Below are positions 44,343 through 53,561 of a stretch of 64,000 bases of DNA, one piece after another; positions within the stretch are counted from its first letter, which is position 1, and every line of letters begins with the position of its first letter. Where the stretch lies: the NCBI RefSeq assembly GCF_016907385.1, contig NZ_JAFBBU010000001.1, forward strand, positions 558,001 to 622,000, given 5' to 3'. Both the position numbers and the translations under genes were made by a program. The DNA comes from Subtercola frigoramans (GTDB lineage Bacteria; Actinomycetota; Actinomycetes; Actinomycetales; Microbacteriaceae). A model generated the notes under the pieces. That model was given only the letters and a program-made list of their open reading frames with translations. It had not been told where the DNA came from and searched no databases.

Positions 44343-44672
44343 CTGTGCCCTTTCTCAGAACTCCAGCTTAAACGCAAGTGTGTGCTCTGGTGCTCTATTC
44401 CTGGGTCAGGCGGCGCATGCCTCGTCTCTCGACCGGCATGTCTCGCCTCTCGTGAGCCCATCGCGCCGAAATGAGGCGGTTACGCGCGGCGCCTTTCGTC
44501 GCATCGGCCTCACTCTCCGCACACGACACGTGGTCAGCGAGTCAGGCGCCGGCCGCGACGTTCCGCGCACGTGTGCCGCCGTCGGCTCGAGGTGAGTTGG
44601 TTGCGCCGAAAAGAGACCACCACACCCGACGCAACTCGGCAGAACGGCCTCACGAAGGCTCGGTGCCTATAT

Positions 44673-44805
44673 CGCCGCAGGAGCGGCGGCGAACCAAGCG
44701 AGGTCGGGAAAAGCGGTGACCGGTGCGTCGCTTTTCCGTTTCCGGGGAGAAGCCTGGGTGGCGTCCGCTAATCCCGGCAGTCTGCCGCAGGGGCGGCGGT
44801 AAGCC
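44673..44805. repeat. GC-rich extragenic repeat, copy 1
   Basis: Bounded by GCCGCAGGAGCGGCGGCGAACC and GCCGCAGGGGCGGCGGTAAGCC-type ends. An inner hairpin (GGAAAAGCGG..CGCTTTTCC, 44708-44737) is also present. The same end motif with CCAAACGAGGTCGG flanks the copies at 46.57 and 46.75 kb. Confidence 0.6.
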
Positions 44806-44817
44806 AGTTAAACGGAC

Positions 44818-44853
44818 AAGACCCGGTCGTAGAGGCTAACGACCGGGTCTTTC
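44818..44853 (+). terminator. Strong intrinsic terminator without an assigned gene
   Basis: A perfect 13-bp stem, AAGACCCGGTCGT against ACGACCGGGTCTT, has an 8-nt loop and TTTCCC after it. Only the plus strand is followed by a T-tract. Confidence 0.8.
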
Positions 44854-45087
44854 CCTTGCACCAAGAGTGTCCTGCAATCACATTCCGCGCTTCGCTGCCA
44901 CAGCAAACAACTAACGCTCTTGAACTATATAACGGTTACGTAACGGCGAGCAAGTTATCAAAACGTTATTTTCCTAAGAATTCACCCAGAGGCTCCGCAT
45001 GGGTTCATTTTGCGCCTGGGGCCTGGCGAATAGTGGGCGCTGCCCTAGCCGTTTCATCGATAACAAATGTATGGTATCGTCAATAAC

Positions 45088-45777
45088 ATGACAACGAGAG
45101 CAGTGATCGTGGCCGCAACGGCCGAGCTTCTGGCGCGGTCCTCCGACGGCGACGTTTCGACGCGAGCCGTGTGTGAGGCGGCGCGAGTGCAGCAGCCCGT
45201 CATCTACCGTCTCTTCGGCGACAAAGAGGGTTTGCTCGCGGCGACCATCGACTCGGTCTGGGACCAGTACCTCGGCCTGAAGCGCGCCGCAGAGCAATCC
45301 GAAGATCCGTTGGATGATCTGCGAGCCGGGTGGGACAGCCACACTTCGTTCGCCCTGGCCAACCCCAACGCATATCGGCTGCTCTATGGGTCGACCGCTG
45401 TGCACCGGGCATCCTCGGCGGCAGAGGCGATGCGGTTGCTGCGCGCAGTGCTCGACCGGCTTGCAGCGCAAGGCCGGTTGCTGATCGACCCCGAAGCGGC
45501 GTCGCGTCTCATGATGGCGGCCAATACCGGCGTGGCCCTGGCCCTCGTTCTGAACCCCGCTCTCTACCCCGACCCGTTGTTGTCAGGGCTGATGCGTGAC
45601 TCCGTCATCGCCTCAGTCGTCACGAATTCACGCAGGGCACCCGAGCCGGCTGAAGCCGAGCGCGTCGCGGCGATCACTCTGCGTAATGCGCTGCCCCGAT
45701 CATCCGGCACCCTCTTCACCAGCGCTGAAGCGCCGTTATTGGATGAGTGGCTGGAACGCATTCAAACCAAGAAGTGA
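45088..45777 (+). CDS. TetR-family regulator
   Basis: 229 residues from ATG 45088. HTH: STRAVCEAARVQQPVIYRLFGDKEGLLAA. The TetR-type ligand domain is Ala/Leu-rich. The gene is followed after 10 bp by an SDR gene, and both probably form one operon with the regulator controlling the reductase. The upstream sequence ATGTATGGTATCGTCAATAA is AT-rich and may contain the -10 box and operator. Confidence 0.92.
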   Translation: MTTRAVIVAATAELLARSSDGDVSTRAVCEAARVQQPVIYRLFGDKEGLLAATIDSVWDQYLGLKRAAEQSEDPLDDLRAGWDSHTSFALANPNAYRLLYGSTAVHRASSAAEAMRLLRAVLDRLAAQGRLLIDPEAASRLMMAANTGVALALVLNPALYPDPLLSGLMRDSVIASVVTNSRRAPEPAEAERVAAITLRNALPRSSGTLFTSAEAPLLDEWLERIQTKK

Positions 45778-45787
45778 AGGAACACGC

Positions 45788-46546
45788 ATGAGCACAAATC
45801 TGACAAGCGAAACCGCAGCGCCCACCCGGGTGGCGCTCGTCACTGGGGGATCTGGCGGAATCGGCAGGGCGGTCGTAGAACGGCTCGCCAGGGACGGGTT
45901 TGCCCTCGGAGTGCATTACTCCGGCAACAAGGCCAAGGCAGACGAGACGGTCGCAGCAATTGTGGCCGGGGGTGGTCGGGCAATCGCCATCGGCGGAGAC
46001 GTTGCCGAGGAGCGTGACATGTCGGCTGCCTTCGACGCGGTCGAGGCGGAGTTCGGCGGGATCGACGTCGTGGTCAACACGGCGGGAATCATGATTCTCT
46101 CGCCCATCGCCACGATGGACCTCGACGAGCTCGACCGAATGCTCCGCACGAACGTCAGGGGCACGTTCGTGGTCTCGCAGCAGGCGGCACGCCGGGTGCG
46201 TTCCGGCGGTGCGATCGTGAACTTCTCGACCTCGGTCACCCGCACCCAGTTCCCGAGCTACGGCGGGTATGTCGCGAGCAAGGCCGCGGTCGAGAGCATG
46301 ACGCTGATCCTCGCGCGCGAGCTGCGCGGCAAAGATGTGACCGTCAATGCGGTCGCTCCGGGCCCCACCGCCACTCCGCTCTTCCTGACGGGCAAGGATG
46401 ATGTGGCCATCGCAGGCCTCGCCCAAGCTGTGCCCCTGCAGCGTCTGGGGCAGCCCACCGACATTGCCGAAACGGTCGCGTTCCTCGCAGGCTCGGCCCG
46501 CTGGATCAACGGCCAGGTCATCTTCACCAACGGCGGCCTCGCCTAG
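45788..46546 (+). CDS. SDR-family oxidoreductase
   Basis: 252 residues from ATG 45788 (GAAGGA upstream). NAD(P) motif TGGSGGIG, NTAG, catalytic Ser (NFSTSVTR) and YVASK, and PGPTATPLF in the C-terminal part: a classical SDR close to FabG-like glucose-dehydrogenase or 3-ketoacyl reductases. It is co-transcribed with the TetR gene. Substrate unknown. Confidence 0.93.
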   Translation: MSTNLTSETAAPTRVALVTGGSGGIGRAVVERLARDGFALGVHYSGNKAKADETVAAIVAGGGRAIAIGGDVAEERDMSAAFDAVEAEFGGIDVVVNTAGIMILSPIATMDLDELDRMLRTNVRGTFVVSQQAARRVRSGGAIVNFSTSVTRTQFPSYGGYVASKAAVESMTLILARELRGKDVTVNAVAPGPTATPLFLTGKDDVAIAGLAQAVPLQRLGQPTDIAETVAFLAGSARWINGQVIFTNGGLA

Positions 46547-46559
46547 CGCTCACGCACCA

Positions 46560-46870
46560 GTAGGCACTGCGGCGGCGCACCAAACGAGGTCGGATGAACG
46601 CGGCGACCGCGCTCGTCGCGTCCAGCGGCGCCCGGCGCTCTAACTTCAGTTCGTAGATGTTCTGCCGGTGGTGCGCCGTCCCCACCGGCCCCTCCTCACG
46701 CCGTAGCCGGCGCGTGGAGCCTCTGACCGGCGTGGGCCCAGAGCCGGCGGCGCACCAAACGAGGTCGGATGAACGCGGCGACCGCGCTCGTCGCGTTCAG
46801 CGTCGCTCGGCGCAATGACGCCAGTTCGTGAAGGTTCTGCCGGCAGTGCGCCGCAGAGGCGGCGGCGCAC
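46560..46870. repeat. GC-rich extragenic repeat, two direct copies
   Basis: Two ~105-bp direct repeats (about 46569-46675 and 46747-46850). Both begin GGCGGCGCACCAAACGAGGT, continue with a GCGGCGACCGCGCTCGTCGCG hairpin and end CAGTTCGT..GTTCTGCCGG..GTGCGCCG. The second copy is followed by GCCGCAGAGGCGGCGGCG. They fill the spacer between two convergent genes. Confidence 0.75.
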
Positions 46871-46884
46871 AAAACAAGCACTAC

Positions 46885-47628
46885 TCAGAACAGGTCGGGG
46901 CTCGGCGTGCTCGTCTGGCGCACCGAGACATCGGCGTGGCGGTCGAAGCGATAGCCGACACCGCGAACCGTGCGCACGATGTCTTCGTAGTCGCCGAGCT
47001 TCGAGCGCAGGCGGCGAACGTGTACGTCGATGGTGCGCTCGTTGGGGATGTCGTCGTCGCTGGCGCTCCAGAGCGCGTTGATCAATTCGGCGCGGTCGAT
47101 GGTGCGGCCCTCGCGCAGCACCAGGTACTGGAGAAGCTCGAACTCCTTGTAGGTGAGGTTCGCCGATTCGTTGTCGAGCAGCAGGCGCTTGCGCGAGAGG
47201 TCGATCACGACGCCGTCGCGGGCGCGATCTTCTGGTTCTGGCTCCTCCTGGCGGTGCTTAGCGAGGGCGGCCGGGTCCTGGAGGGCAAGGCGCACAACAT
47301 CGACGTCGCGGCCGCCTGAGCCTCGCGGCGCCAGGGCGACAGCGGCGTAGGTTTCGGAGCTGGGCGCGATCTGGGCGACGAGCGCCTTGATCTGGGCCAC
47401 GATCTTGCCGAGCTCGGTGCCGTCTGCTTCGGCTTTCTCTTCGTCGATGCCGACGTACAGAACGAAGCCCCGGGCTTCGGTGCCCGACGGTACGGCGCGG
47501 ATGCGGGACGCCGTTGGGCTGCTCGGCTCAGCGGCGGGAGTCGATGCCGAGGTGGGCACGGGGGTGACGGTCTGGCGCGGTGTGAGCTGGGCCGGTGCGA
47601 GCGAGGGAGCGAGGTGAGCGATTGACAC
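46885..47628 (-). CDS. Winged-helix (OmpR-type) DNA-binding protein without receiver domain
   Basis: 247 residues. The C-terminal ~95 residues are a full OmpR/PhoB winged helix (ANLTYKEFELLQYLVLREGRTIDRAELINALW, ERTIDVHVRRLRSKLGDYEDIVRTVRGVGYRF). The N-terminal part has a Pro/Ser-rich start and a small alpha/beta segment (FVLYVGIDEEKAEADGTELGKIVAQIKALV) that does not look like a receiver; no phospho-acceptor Asp motif is seen. Such orphan regulators are known in Actinobacteria. It is monocistronic. Confidence 0.88.
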   Translation of the reverse strand: MSIAHLAPSLAPAQLTPRQTVTPVPTSASTPAAEPSSPTASRIRAVPSGTEARGFVLYVGIDEEKAEADGTELGKIVAQIKALVAQIAPSSETYAAVALAPRGSGGRDVDVVRLALQDPAALAKHRQEEPEPEDRARDGVVIDLSRKRLLLDNESANLTYKEFELLQYLVLREGRTIDRAELINALWSASDDDIPNERTIDVHVRRLRSKLGDYEDIVRTVRGVGYRFDRHADVSVRQTSTPSPDLF

Positions 47629-48097
47629 GGGATGTCCTTTGGGGGTGATGATGCTCGCAGTGCTGTATTCCGTGACCGGGTGTGAGCCTGGCTGGCTTCA
47701 CGAGATCCGGTGCGGTGGAGAACTGCGTTTCTGTCGATGTGGCGTTGCTAGGGCGCCGGGGCTGGCAGACCGGGGTGCGGGTCGGCCAGAGAGGAGTTCG
47801 ATCATCCGCACCCCTGAGGGAGTGCGATTCGAGTCAAACTCGGCGGGCGGAAAGAGAGGGGCGCTGGTGAGCGGCAGGTCTCGTTAGCGACACATTCGAC
47901 AGAGCATGGCGGCGCGGCCGGGCATCATCATGCCGGCATTCCCTGAGGCCTCGAAGGAGGTAGGGGTGCGAGAGTCGTCATACATAGGGATAAGTAAAGC
48001 CGAAAATCAGTGTGAGTGTCAACTTTTTTGCGCCAGAGACGTGAGTTTCTACCCGAATGGACGATTATTGCGTCGTGACCGGTGCGTGAGCCCTGTC
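47629..48097. other. Gene-free 469-bp spacer
   Basis: Lies upstream of the winged-helix gene (minus strand) and downstream of upp (minus strand). No gene, RNA or convincing terminator is seen. An AT-richer stretch at about 47975-48040 is the only compositional anomaly. Confidence 0.5.
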
Positions 48098-48730
48098 TCA
48101 GACGACCCCGTAGAGCCGGTCGCCGGCATCGCCGAGCCCGGGCACGATGTAGCCGAGTTCGTTGAGCCGTTCATCCAGGGCGCCGAGCACCAGCGTCACG
48201 TCGTGGCCCGCGGTGCGCTTCTCAAGCGCGGCGACACCTTCGGGGGCCGCCAGCAGGCAGATCGCCGTCACATCGACGGCACCTCTGGCAAAGAGAAAGT
48301 CGATGGCCGCCCCGAGTGAGCCGCCAGTGGCGAGCATCGGATCGAGCACGAAGCACTGCCGGTTCGAGAGATCGTCGGGCAGGCGTTCGGCATAGGTGCT
48401 CGGCTCGAGTGTCTCTTCGTTTCGAACCATGCCCAGAAACCCGACCTCGGCGGTAGGCACGAGCTTGACCATTCCCTCGAGCATGCCGAGCCCGGCTCTG
48501 AGAATGGGCACGACCAGCGGGCGCGGTTCGCTCAGCGCAACCCCGGTCGTCACCGCGACTGGGGTGGTGATGGTCACCTCGTTCACCCGCACGTTGCGCG
48601 TCGCTTCGTAGGCCAGCAGCGTCACCAGCTCTTCGGTGAGCGCGCGGAAGGTCGCCGACGACGTCGACTGGTCGCGCAGCACCGTCAGTTTGTGGGTGAT
48701 GAGCGGGTGGTCGGCAACGTGAACTCGCAT
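48098..48730 (-). CDS. upp: Uracil phosphoribosyltransferase
   Basis: 210 residues from ATG 48730. It converts uracil and PRPP to UMP in pyrimidine salvage. The PRPP loop ([16 protein letters not shown]) and the uracil-binding C-terminus ([11 protein letters not shown]) are intact, and its length is that of the family. Divergent from tadA. Confidence 0.97.
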   Translation of the reverse strand: MRVHVADHPLITHKLTVLRDQSTSSATFRALTEELVTLLAYEATRNVRVNEVTITTPVAVTTGVALSEPRPLVVPILRAGLGMLEGMVKLVPTAEVGFLGMVRNEETLEPSTYAERLPDDLSNRQCFVLDPMLATGGSLGAAIDFLFARGAVDVTAICLLAAPEGVAALEKRTAGHDVTLVLGALDERLNELGYIVPGLGDAGDRLYGVV

Positions 48731-48832
48731 AGGGTAAATCTACCGCCAGACCACGCAGCCAGCGAGCATGCGGCCGCACGTGGTCTGGGCAACGACGAGT
48801 GCCGATCATCGAAACGCAGCAGGGAAGGGCCC

Positions 48833-49309
48833 GTGTCAGAAACAGTCTTTCCCGCCTCGTCCCAACACGACGAATGGATGCTCGAGGCCCTCGCCGAGGC
48901 ACGGCTCGCGCTGCGCTCGGGAGACGTGCCTGTCGGCGCGGCGATCGTCGTGACCGAATCGGGCGAGCGACTGGCTACAGGCCGAAACGAGCGGGAGCTT
49001 CACACCGACCCGACTGGCCACGCAGAGATCGTCGCCCTCCGGGCCGCGGCTCGAGCACGAGGCAACTGGCAGCTGCAGGGCACGACCCTGATCGTCACGC
49101 TCGAACCGTGCGTGATGTGTGCCGGAGCAATTCTCGCTGCGCGCGTCGACACGGTCGTGTTCGGCGCGTGGGATGAGAAGGCGGGAGCTGTCGGTTCGGT
49201 CTACGACGTGCTGCGGGACCGCAGGCTGAACCACCGGGTCGAGGTCTTTGCCGGCGTGCGCGCTGCGGAGTGCGGCCAGCTCCTCACCGAATTCTTCCGC
49301 GAACCCTGA
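48833..49309 (+). CDS. tadA: tRNA-specific adenosine deaminase TadA
   Basis: 158 residues from GTG 48833 (AGGGAAGGG upstream). The zinc/catalytic motifs HAE (TGHAEIVALRAA) and PCVMCAGAI are present, along with FGAWDEKAGAVGSVYD. It deaminates A34 to inosine in tRNA-Arg(ACG). In actinobacteria it is commonly found beside upp, as here. Confidence 0.96.
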   Translation: MSETVFPASSQHDEWMLEALAEARLALRSGDVPVGAAIVVTESGERLATGRNERELHTDPTGHAEIVALRAAARARGNWQLQGTTLIVTLEPCVMCAGAILAARVDTVVFGAWDEKAGAVGSVYDVLRDRRLNHRVEVFAGVRAAECGQLLTEFFREP

Positions 49310-49395
49310 GGCGCTGTCGACGCTGCTGAGGTGCGGCCCGAGCGCCTGGCGCATGTCACTGCGGCAGCCTGAACCGCGGGTGCTCGACGCAGCTT

Positions 49396-50358
49396 TCAGT
49401 CGGAGGCCTTGATGACGATGGCCTCGGTCGGCGTCGCAGGGTCGACCGGTGCGACGTAGACGTCGGGCTCGATGTAGATCACTCGGGCGATGGGCAGCGC
49501 CGCGCGAATCCGCGCCTCGACCGAGTTGATCGTGGTGGCGACGTCGTCGAGGTGCGCCGAAGCGGGCAGCGTGATCTTGGCTGCCACCATGAGTTCATCT
49601 GGCCCGAGGTAGAGGGTCTTCATGTGGATGACCCGCTCGACCTCGTCGCCCGCTTCGATGGCGGTCAGGATCGCCGCGATGTCGGCCGGGCCAGCGCCTT
49701 CGCCGACGAGCAGGCTCTTCGTCTCGATGCCGAGAACGATGGCCACCAGGATGAGCAGCACGCCGATACCGATGGTGCCGATACCGTCGAAGACCCCGTT
49801 GCCGGTGACGACAGAGAGCACAACGCCGATGAACGCAAGCGCCAGCCCGATCAGGGCGGCGACGTCTTCGAGCAGCACGACGGGCAGTTCAGGCGCCTTG
49901 GCACGGCGGATGAACTGCACCCACGACTGGCCGCCGCGCGTGTGGTTGCTCTCCTTCATCGCGGTTCGCAGCGAGAACCCCTCGAGGATCATTGCGGCCA
50001 CCAGTACGGCGATCGGCAGCCACGGCGTCTCGATGGGGTGCGGGTGCCCGACCTTCTCGATGCCCTCGTAGAGCGAGAAGACCCCACCGACCGAGAAAAG
50101 GATGATCGACACGACGAACGCGTACACATACCGCTCGCGCCCGTACCCGAACGGATGCTCGACATCGGCTTCTTTGCGGGCCTTGCGACCTCCCAGGAGC
50201 AGGAGCAGCTGGTTGCCCGAGTCGGCCAGCGAGTGCACGCTCTCAGCGAGCATCGATGACGACCCCGAGAAGACGAAGGCGACGAACTTGATGACCGCGA
50301 TTCCGAGGTTGGCGCCCAGTGCCGCGAAGATCGCTGTGTTGCCGCCAGATGTGCTCAC
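49396..50358 (-). CDS. Cation diffusion facilitator family transporter
   Basis: 320 residues. Six membrane helices; metal-site motifs are HSLADSGNQ in helix 2 and LLEDVAALIG in helix 5, so the HxxxD site is partly conserved while the other is ExxxA-like. A cytoplasmic CDF domain follows (residues ~210-300). It exports divalent metals such as Zn, Mn or Fe by proton antiport; specificity is unclear. Confidence 0.9.
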   Translation of the reverse strand: MSTSGGNTAIFAALGANLGIAVIKFVAFVFSGSSSMLAESVHSLADSGNQLLLLLGGRKARKEADVEHPFGYGRERYVYAFVVSIILFSVGGVFSLYEGIEKVGHPHPIETPWLPIAVLVAAMILEGFSLRTAMKESNHTRGGQSWVQFIRRAKAPELPVVLLEDVAALIGLALAFIGVVLSVVTGNGVFDGIGTIGIGVLLILVAIVLGIETKSLLVGEGAGPADIAAILTAIEAGDEVERVIHMKTLYLGPDELMVAAKITLPASAHLDDVATTINSVEARIRAALPIARVIYIEPDVYVAPVDPATPTEAIVIKASD

Positions 50359-50416
50359 GTATGAATTCCCTTGTGGTTTCGAGTATCGGTTGTGCTCCCA
50401 ATCCTAGGATGGTCGG

Positions 50417-51256
50417 GTGAATGAAATCAGGCTCCCCTCCATTGCACTTCTCGGCGCCGGTTCGATGGGCCGGGCCATTCTGAGCGGCCTGCTGGCACCG
50501 AACGTGCAGGTGGACGGCCCGATCCGCGTGACCAACCGTGCCGCGGCGAGCGCGGAACTTCTCCCGCGCTCGGAGAAGGTCACCTCTCTCGTGACATCGG
50601 AAGACCCCGAGGCGAATCGTACGGCGGTGGCCGGTGCCGCCATCGTGCTAGTCGCGGTCAAGCCGCACATGGTCGCCGAGCTGCTCGACGAGATCAGCCC
50701 GGTGCTCGAGCCCGGCACGATCGTGGTGAGCGTCGCGGCGGGCGTGACGACCGCAACAGCGGAGTCGCACACGCCGGAGGGGGTGGCGATCATCCGGTCG
50801 ATGCCCAACACCCCGGCGATGGTGGGCCGCGCGGTCACCGGAATCAGCGCCGGCTCGCGGTCGACCCCCGAACAGCTCGAGATCGTGCGCGGGCTGTTCT
50901 CCACGGTGGGGGAGGTGGTCGAGGTTCCGGAGTCACAACTCGATGCTCTCAGCACCATCTCTGGCTCGGGGCCCGCCTACGTGTTTCTGTTGATAGAGAA
51001 GCTGACGGCGGCGGCTGTGGAGAAGGGGTTCTCGGCCGAGCAGGCGGCCCAGCTCGTGAACGGCACCTTCATCGGGGCGGCCGAGCTCCTGCGCCAGTCC
51101 GACAAGACGCCCGAACAGCTTCGCATCCAGGTCACCAGCCCGAAGGGCACCACAGAGCGGGCGATCGGCGTGCTGCAGGATGCCCGGCTCGACGAGATCT
51201 TCATCGAGGCGACGGACGCGGCGCTGGCGCGGGCGCGTGAACTCGCTGGTGGGTGA
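50417..51256 (+). CDS. proC: Pyrroline-5-carboxylate reductase
   Basis: 279 residues from GTG 50417. It makes proline from pyrroline-5-carboxylate with NAD(P)H. Rossmann motif (LLGAGSMGRAIL), VAVKPHMV, MPNTPAMVGRA and the C-terminal signature SGSGPAYVFLLIEKL are all present. It is monocistronic and convergent with trkA, with a shared terminator. Confidence 0.97.
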   Translation: MNEIRLPSIALLGAGSMGRAILSGLLAPNVQVDGPIRVTNRAAASAELLPRSEKVTSLVTSEDPEANRTAVAGAAIVLVAVKPHMVAELLDEISPVLEPGTIVVSVAAGVTTATAESHTPEGVAIIRSMPNTPAMVGRAVTGISAGSRSTPEQLEIVRGLFSTVGEVVEVPESQLDALSTISGSGPAYVFLLIEKLTAAAVEKGFSAEQAAQLVNGTFIGAAELLRQSDKTPEQLRIQVTSPKGTTERAIGVLQDARLDEIFIEATDAALARARELAGG

Positions 51257-51314
51257 AGGGGCGCAGTTTGCGGCATTCCCGACGAAGCACAGCTTCGTCG
51301 GCGCTGGCGTCGCG

Positions 51315-51341
51315 GCGAGCATCCACTGGATGCTCGCTTTT
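51315..51341. terminator. Terminator between proC and trkA
   Basis: Perfect 10-bp stem GCGAGCATCC-ACT-GGATGCTCGC followed by TTTT on the plus strand, reaching the trkA stop codon. A second hairpin (CGACGAAG..CTTCGTCG) precedes it near 51279-51300. Confidence 0.8.
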
Positions 51342-52005
51342 AGCTCCAGCGCGCAAAGCTGTCGATGTCGGCGGCCGTTCCCGAGACCACGATGAGGTCG
51401 TCGTCGCCCACGACGGTGTCGGCTCCGGCATAGACGAACTTCTGGCCGGGGCTCCTGACGCCGACGACCGTGATGCCGTGCTTGCGGCGGAGGGCGAGAG
51501 TGGAGAGCGCTGCCCCGCGGGCCGCCAGCGGAGGTCGCAGCTTCGCCAGCGACAGTTCGTCGTCGAACTCGATGAAGTCGAGCACCTGGCCAGACACCAG
51601 GTGAGCGATGCGGTCACCGGACTCCGCTTCGGGGTAGATCACGTGATGGGCGCCGATGCGCTGCAGGATGACGCCGTGCGAGTGCGACATCGCCTTCGCC
51701 CAGATCTGCGGCACACCGAGTTCGGCAAGGTTCGAGGTCGCGAGGACGCTAGCTTCGAGTGACGCGCCGATGGCGACGATCGCAATCGAGAAGTCCTGCG
51801 CGCCGACCTGTCGCAGGGCGTCGATGTCGCCCGCGTCGGCCTGCACGGCGTGTGTCGCGACACCCGACCACTTCTGCACGAGGGCCGCGTCGGTGTCGAC
51901 GACGAGCACCTCGCGACCGAGCCGCTCGAGCTTGCTCGCAGCAGCCGCACCGAAACGGCCCAGGCCGATGATGAGAACGGGTGCATCCGATGGATTGCTA
52001 GCCAA
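51340..52005 (-). CDS. trkA: Potassium uptake protein TrkA/KtrA
   Basis: 221 residues. Peripheral NAD-binding subunit controlling K+ uptake: RCK_N Rossmann domain (LIIGLGRFGAAAASKLERLG, VLVVDTD) and an RCK_C domain (~residues 140-215). It overlaps trkH by 8 bp, so the two are made together. Confidence 0.95.
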   Translation of the reverse strand: MASNPSDAPVLIIGLGRFGAAAASKLERLGREVLVVDTDAALVQKWSGVATHAVQADAGDIDALRQVGAQDFSIAIVAIGASLEASVLATSNLAELGVPQIWAKAMSHSHGVILQRIGAHHVIYPEAESGDRIAHLVSGQVLDFIEFDDELSLAKLRPPLAARGAALSTLALRRKHGITVVGVRSPGQKFVYAGADTVVGDDDLIVVSGTAADIDSFARWS

Positions 52006-53446
52006 CGATCGGCCTCTCTTCTGGATAGGTGTAGAGCTGGCGGCGGTGCCGGGAGGCCAGCGCGGCCGCGAAGGTCACGGTACCGATCCGCCCCATGAAC
52101 ATGGTCGCAGCCATCACGTAGATTCCCGCGTCGGGCAGGCTCGCAGTGAGGCCGGTAGAGAGGCCGGAGGTGCCGAACGCCGAGATCACATCGAAGAGAA
52201 CCGCATCGAGCGTCGCGCCCGAGATCTGCAGGATGACGATGGTCGCCACGGCGACCGTCGTCGCCCCCCAGAGAACAACACTGACGGCAAGGCGCAGGAT
52301 GTCGACCGGAATCCTCCGGCCGAAGGCCTCGACCGAATCGTTGCCGCGTGCTTCAGCGAACGCCGCCAGAAAGAGCACCGCGATGGTGCTCACCTTGATT
52401 CCACCGGCCGTTGACGCCGAGCCGCCGCCGATGAACATGAGCATGTCGGTGATGAGCATGCTGGAGCCGTTCAACTGGTCGATGGGGATCGTCGCGAATC
52501 CGCCCGACCTCGTCATCGTCGACAGGAACAGCGATTGGAAGGCCTTGTCGCCCACATTCAAATTCCCGAACGTCGCAGGGTTCGAGAATTCGAGGGCGAA
52601 GTACAGCACGGCACCGCCGCCCAGCAGAACCAGTGAGGTGACCACGGTGAGCCTGACGTGCAGCGACCAGCGCGGCTTGCCGGGAGTGCGGATCGCGCGG
52701 GTGACGGCGTAGATCACCGGGAACCCGATGCTGCCGAGAAAGACACCGAGCATCAGCACGCCGAGAAACCAGTAGTCCGTCGCGAAGGGCGCCAGCCCGC
52801 GAGGGTCGGGCGAGAACCCCGTGTTGGTGAACGCCATGGCCGAGTAGTAGATGCTCTGCAGGGCCGCCTTGTCTGGCTGGATGCCGCTGAGCAGCATCCG
52901 GGGGAACAACAACACGGTGAGCCCGGCCTCGATCACCAATGCGCTGACGGCCACGGTGGCCAGAAGCCCACCCACTTCCCCGAGACGCACAGCCTGGCTG
53001 CTGCCGCTGATGCCGGAGTGAGCGTGCGACGGGTCGGCCTCACCGATGGCGAGCAGGCGCGATCGCAGTCCGAGCCGGCGGGAGATGACAAGCCCGAGAA
53101 TCGAGGCGAGCGTCAACACGCCGACCGCGCCGATCTGCACGCCGAGATAGATGACCGTCAGGCCGAAACCCGACCAGTGCGTCGCCATGTCGACCGTCGA
53201 CAGGCCCGTGACGCAGATCGCCGATACAGCTGTGAAGAGCGCGTCGGCAAAGCCAGTGGCCGTTCCCTTCGCGCTCGCGACCGGCAGGGAGAGGAGAACG
53301 GTGAAGAGGGCGACCAGTGCGAGAAAGATCAGCACGGCGAACCGTGCGGGCGAACGGCCGGAGAAATCGTTCACCGCTTCGCGAAACCGCGAGCGGGTGG
53401 ATGATGCGCCGTAGCGGGGGCGTTTTGTGGCCGTGCTGCCGGTCAT
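51998..53446 (-). CDS. trkH: Potassium uptake transporter TrkH/KtrB
   Basis: 482 residues, integral membrane, with eight or more hydrophobic segments. The selectivity-loop sequences (SAICVTGLSTVD, AMAFTNTGFSPD, TMTRSGGFATI, SAFGTSGLSTGLT) each carry the conserved Gly of the four P-loops. It moves K+ with Na+ or H+ and is gated by the TrkA ring encoded by the overlapping downstream gene. Confidence 0.96.
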   Translation of the reverse strand: MTGSTATKRPRYGASSTRSRFREAVNDFSGRSPARFAVLIFLALVALFTVLLSLPVASAKGTATGFADALFTAVSAICVTGLSTVDMATHWSGFGLTVIYLGVQIGAVGVLTLASILGLVISRRLGLRSRLLAIGEADPSHAHSGISGSSQAVRLGEVGGLLATVAVSALVIEAGLTVLLFPRMLLSGIQPDKAALQSIYYSAMAFTNTGFSPDPRGLAPFATDYWFLGVLMLGVFLGSIGFPVIYAVTRAIRTPGKPRWSLHVRLTVVTSLVLLGGGAVLYFALEFSNPATFGNLNVGDKAFQSLFLSTMTRSGGFATIPIDQLNGSSMLITDMLMFIGGGSASTAGGIKVSTIAVLFLAAFAEARGNDSVEAFGRRIPVDILRLAVSVVLWGATTVAVATIVILQISGATLDAVLFDVISAFGTSGLSTGLTASLPDAGIYVMAATMFMGRIGTVTFAAALASRHRRQLYTYPEERPIVG

Positions 53447-53561
53447 CCATCACCCCTCTGGCCCCGCCAGAGTGGAGAGGGCACGGTCGACTGCTCTGCC
53501 GACCAGCTTGTCAGTGGAGTCGCTCACCGCGCAACGCGGCCCGAGCAACTACCCTGTAGCC

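Larger units (their letters stand above)
44343..45087. other. Gene-free 745-bp spacer with repeat and terminator
   Basis: No coding gene is supported. It contains a GC-rich repeat element (44673-44805) and a perfect intrinsic terminator (44818-44853) that belongs to no annotated gene. AT-rich sequence at 44880-45087 probably holds the promoter of the TetR gene at 45088. Confidence 0.6.

Noticed and set aside
46646..46870. 74-codon minus-strand frame over the duplicated GC-rich repeat
   Set aside because: It consists only of repeat sequence, its two halves are not similar as protein, and it has no ribosome site.
47639..47887. Short plus-strand frames in the spacer before the winged-helix gene
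   Set aside because: No ribosome site, Arg/Gly-rich composition and overlap with the likely promoter of the minus-strand gene.
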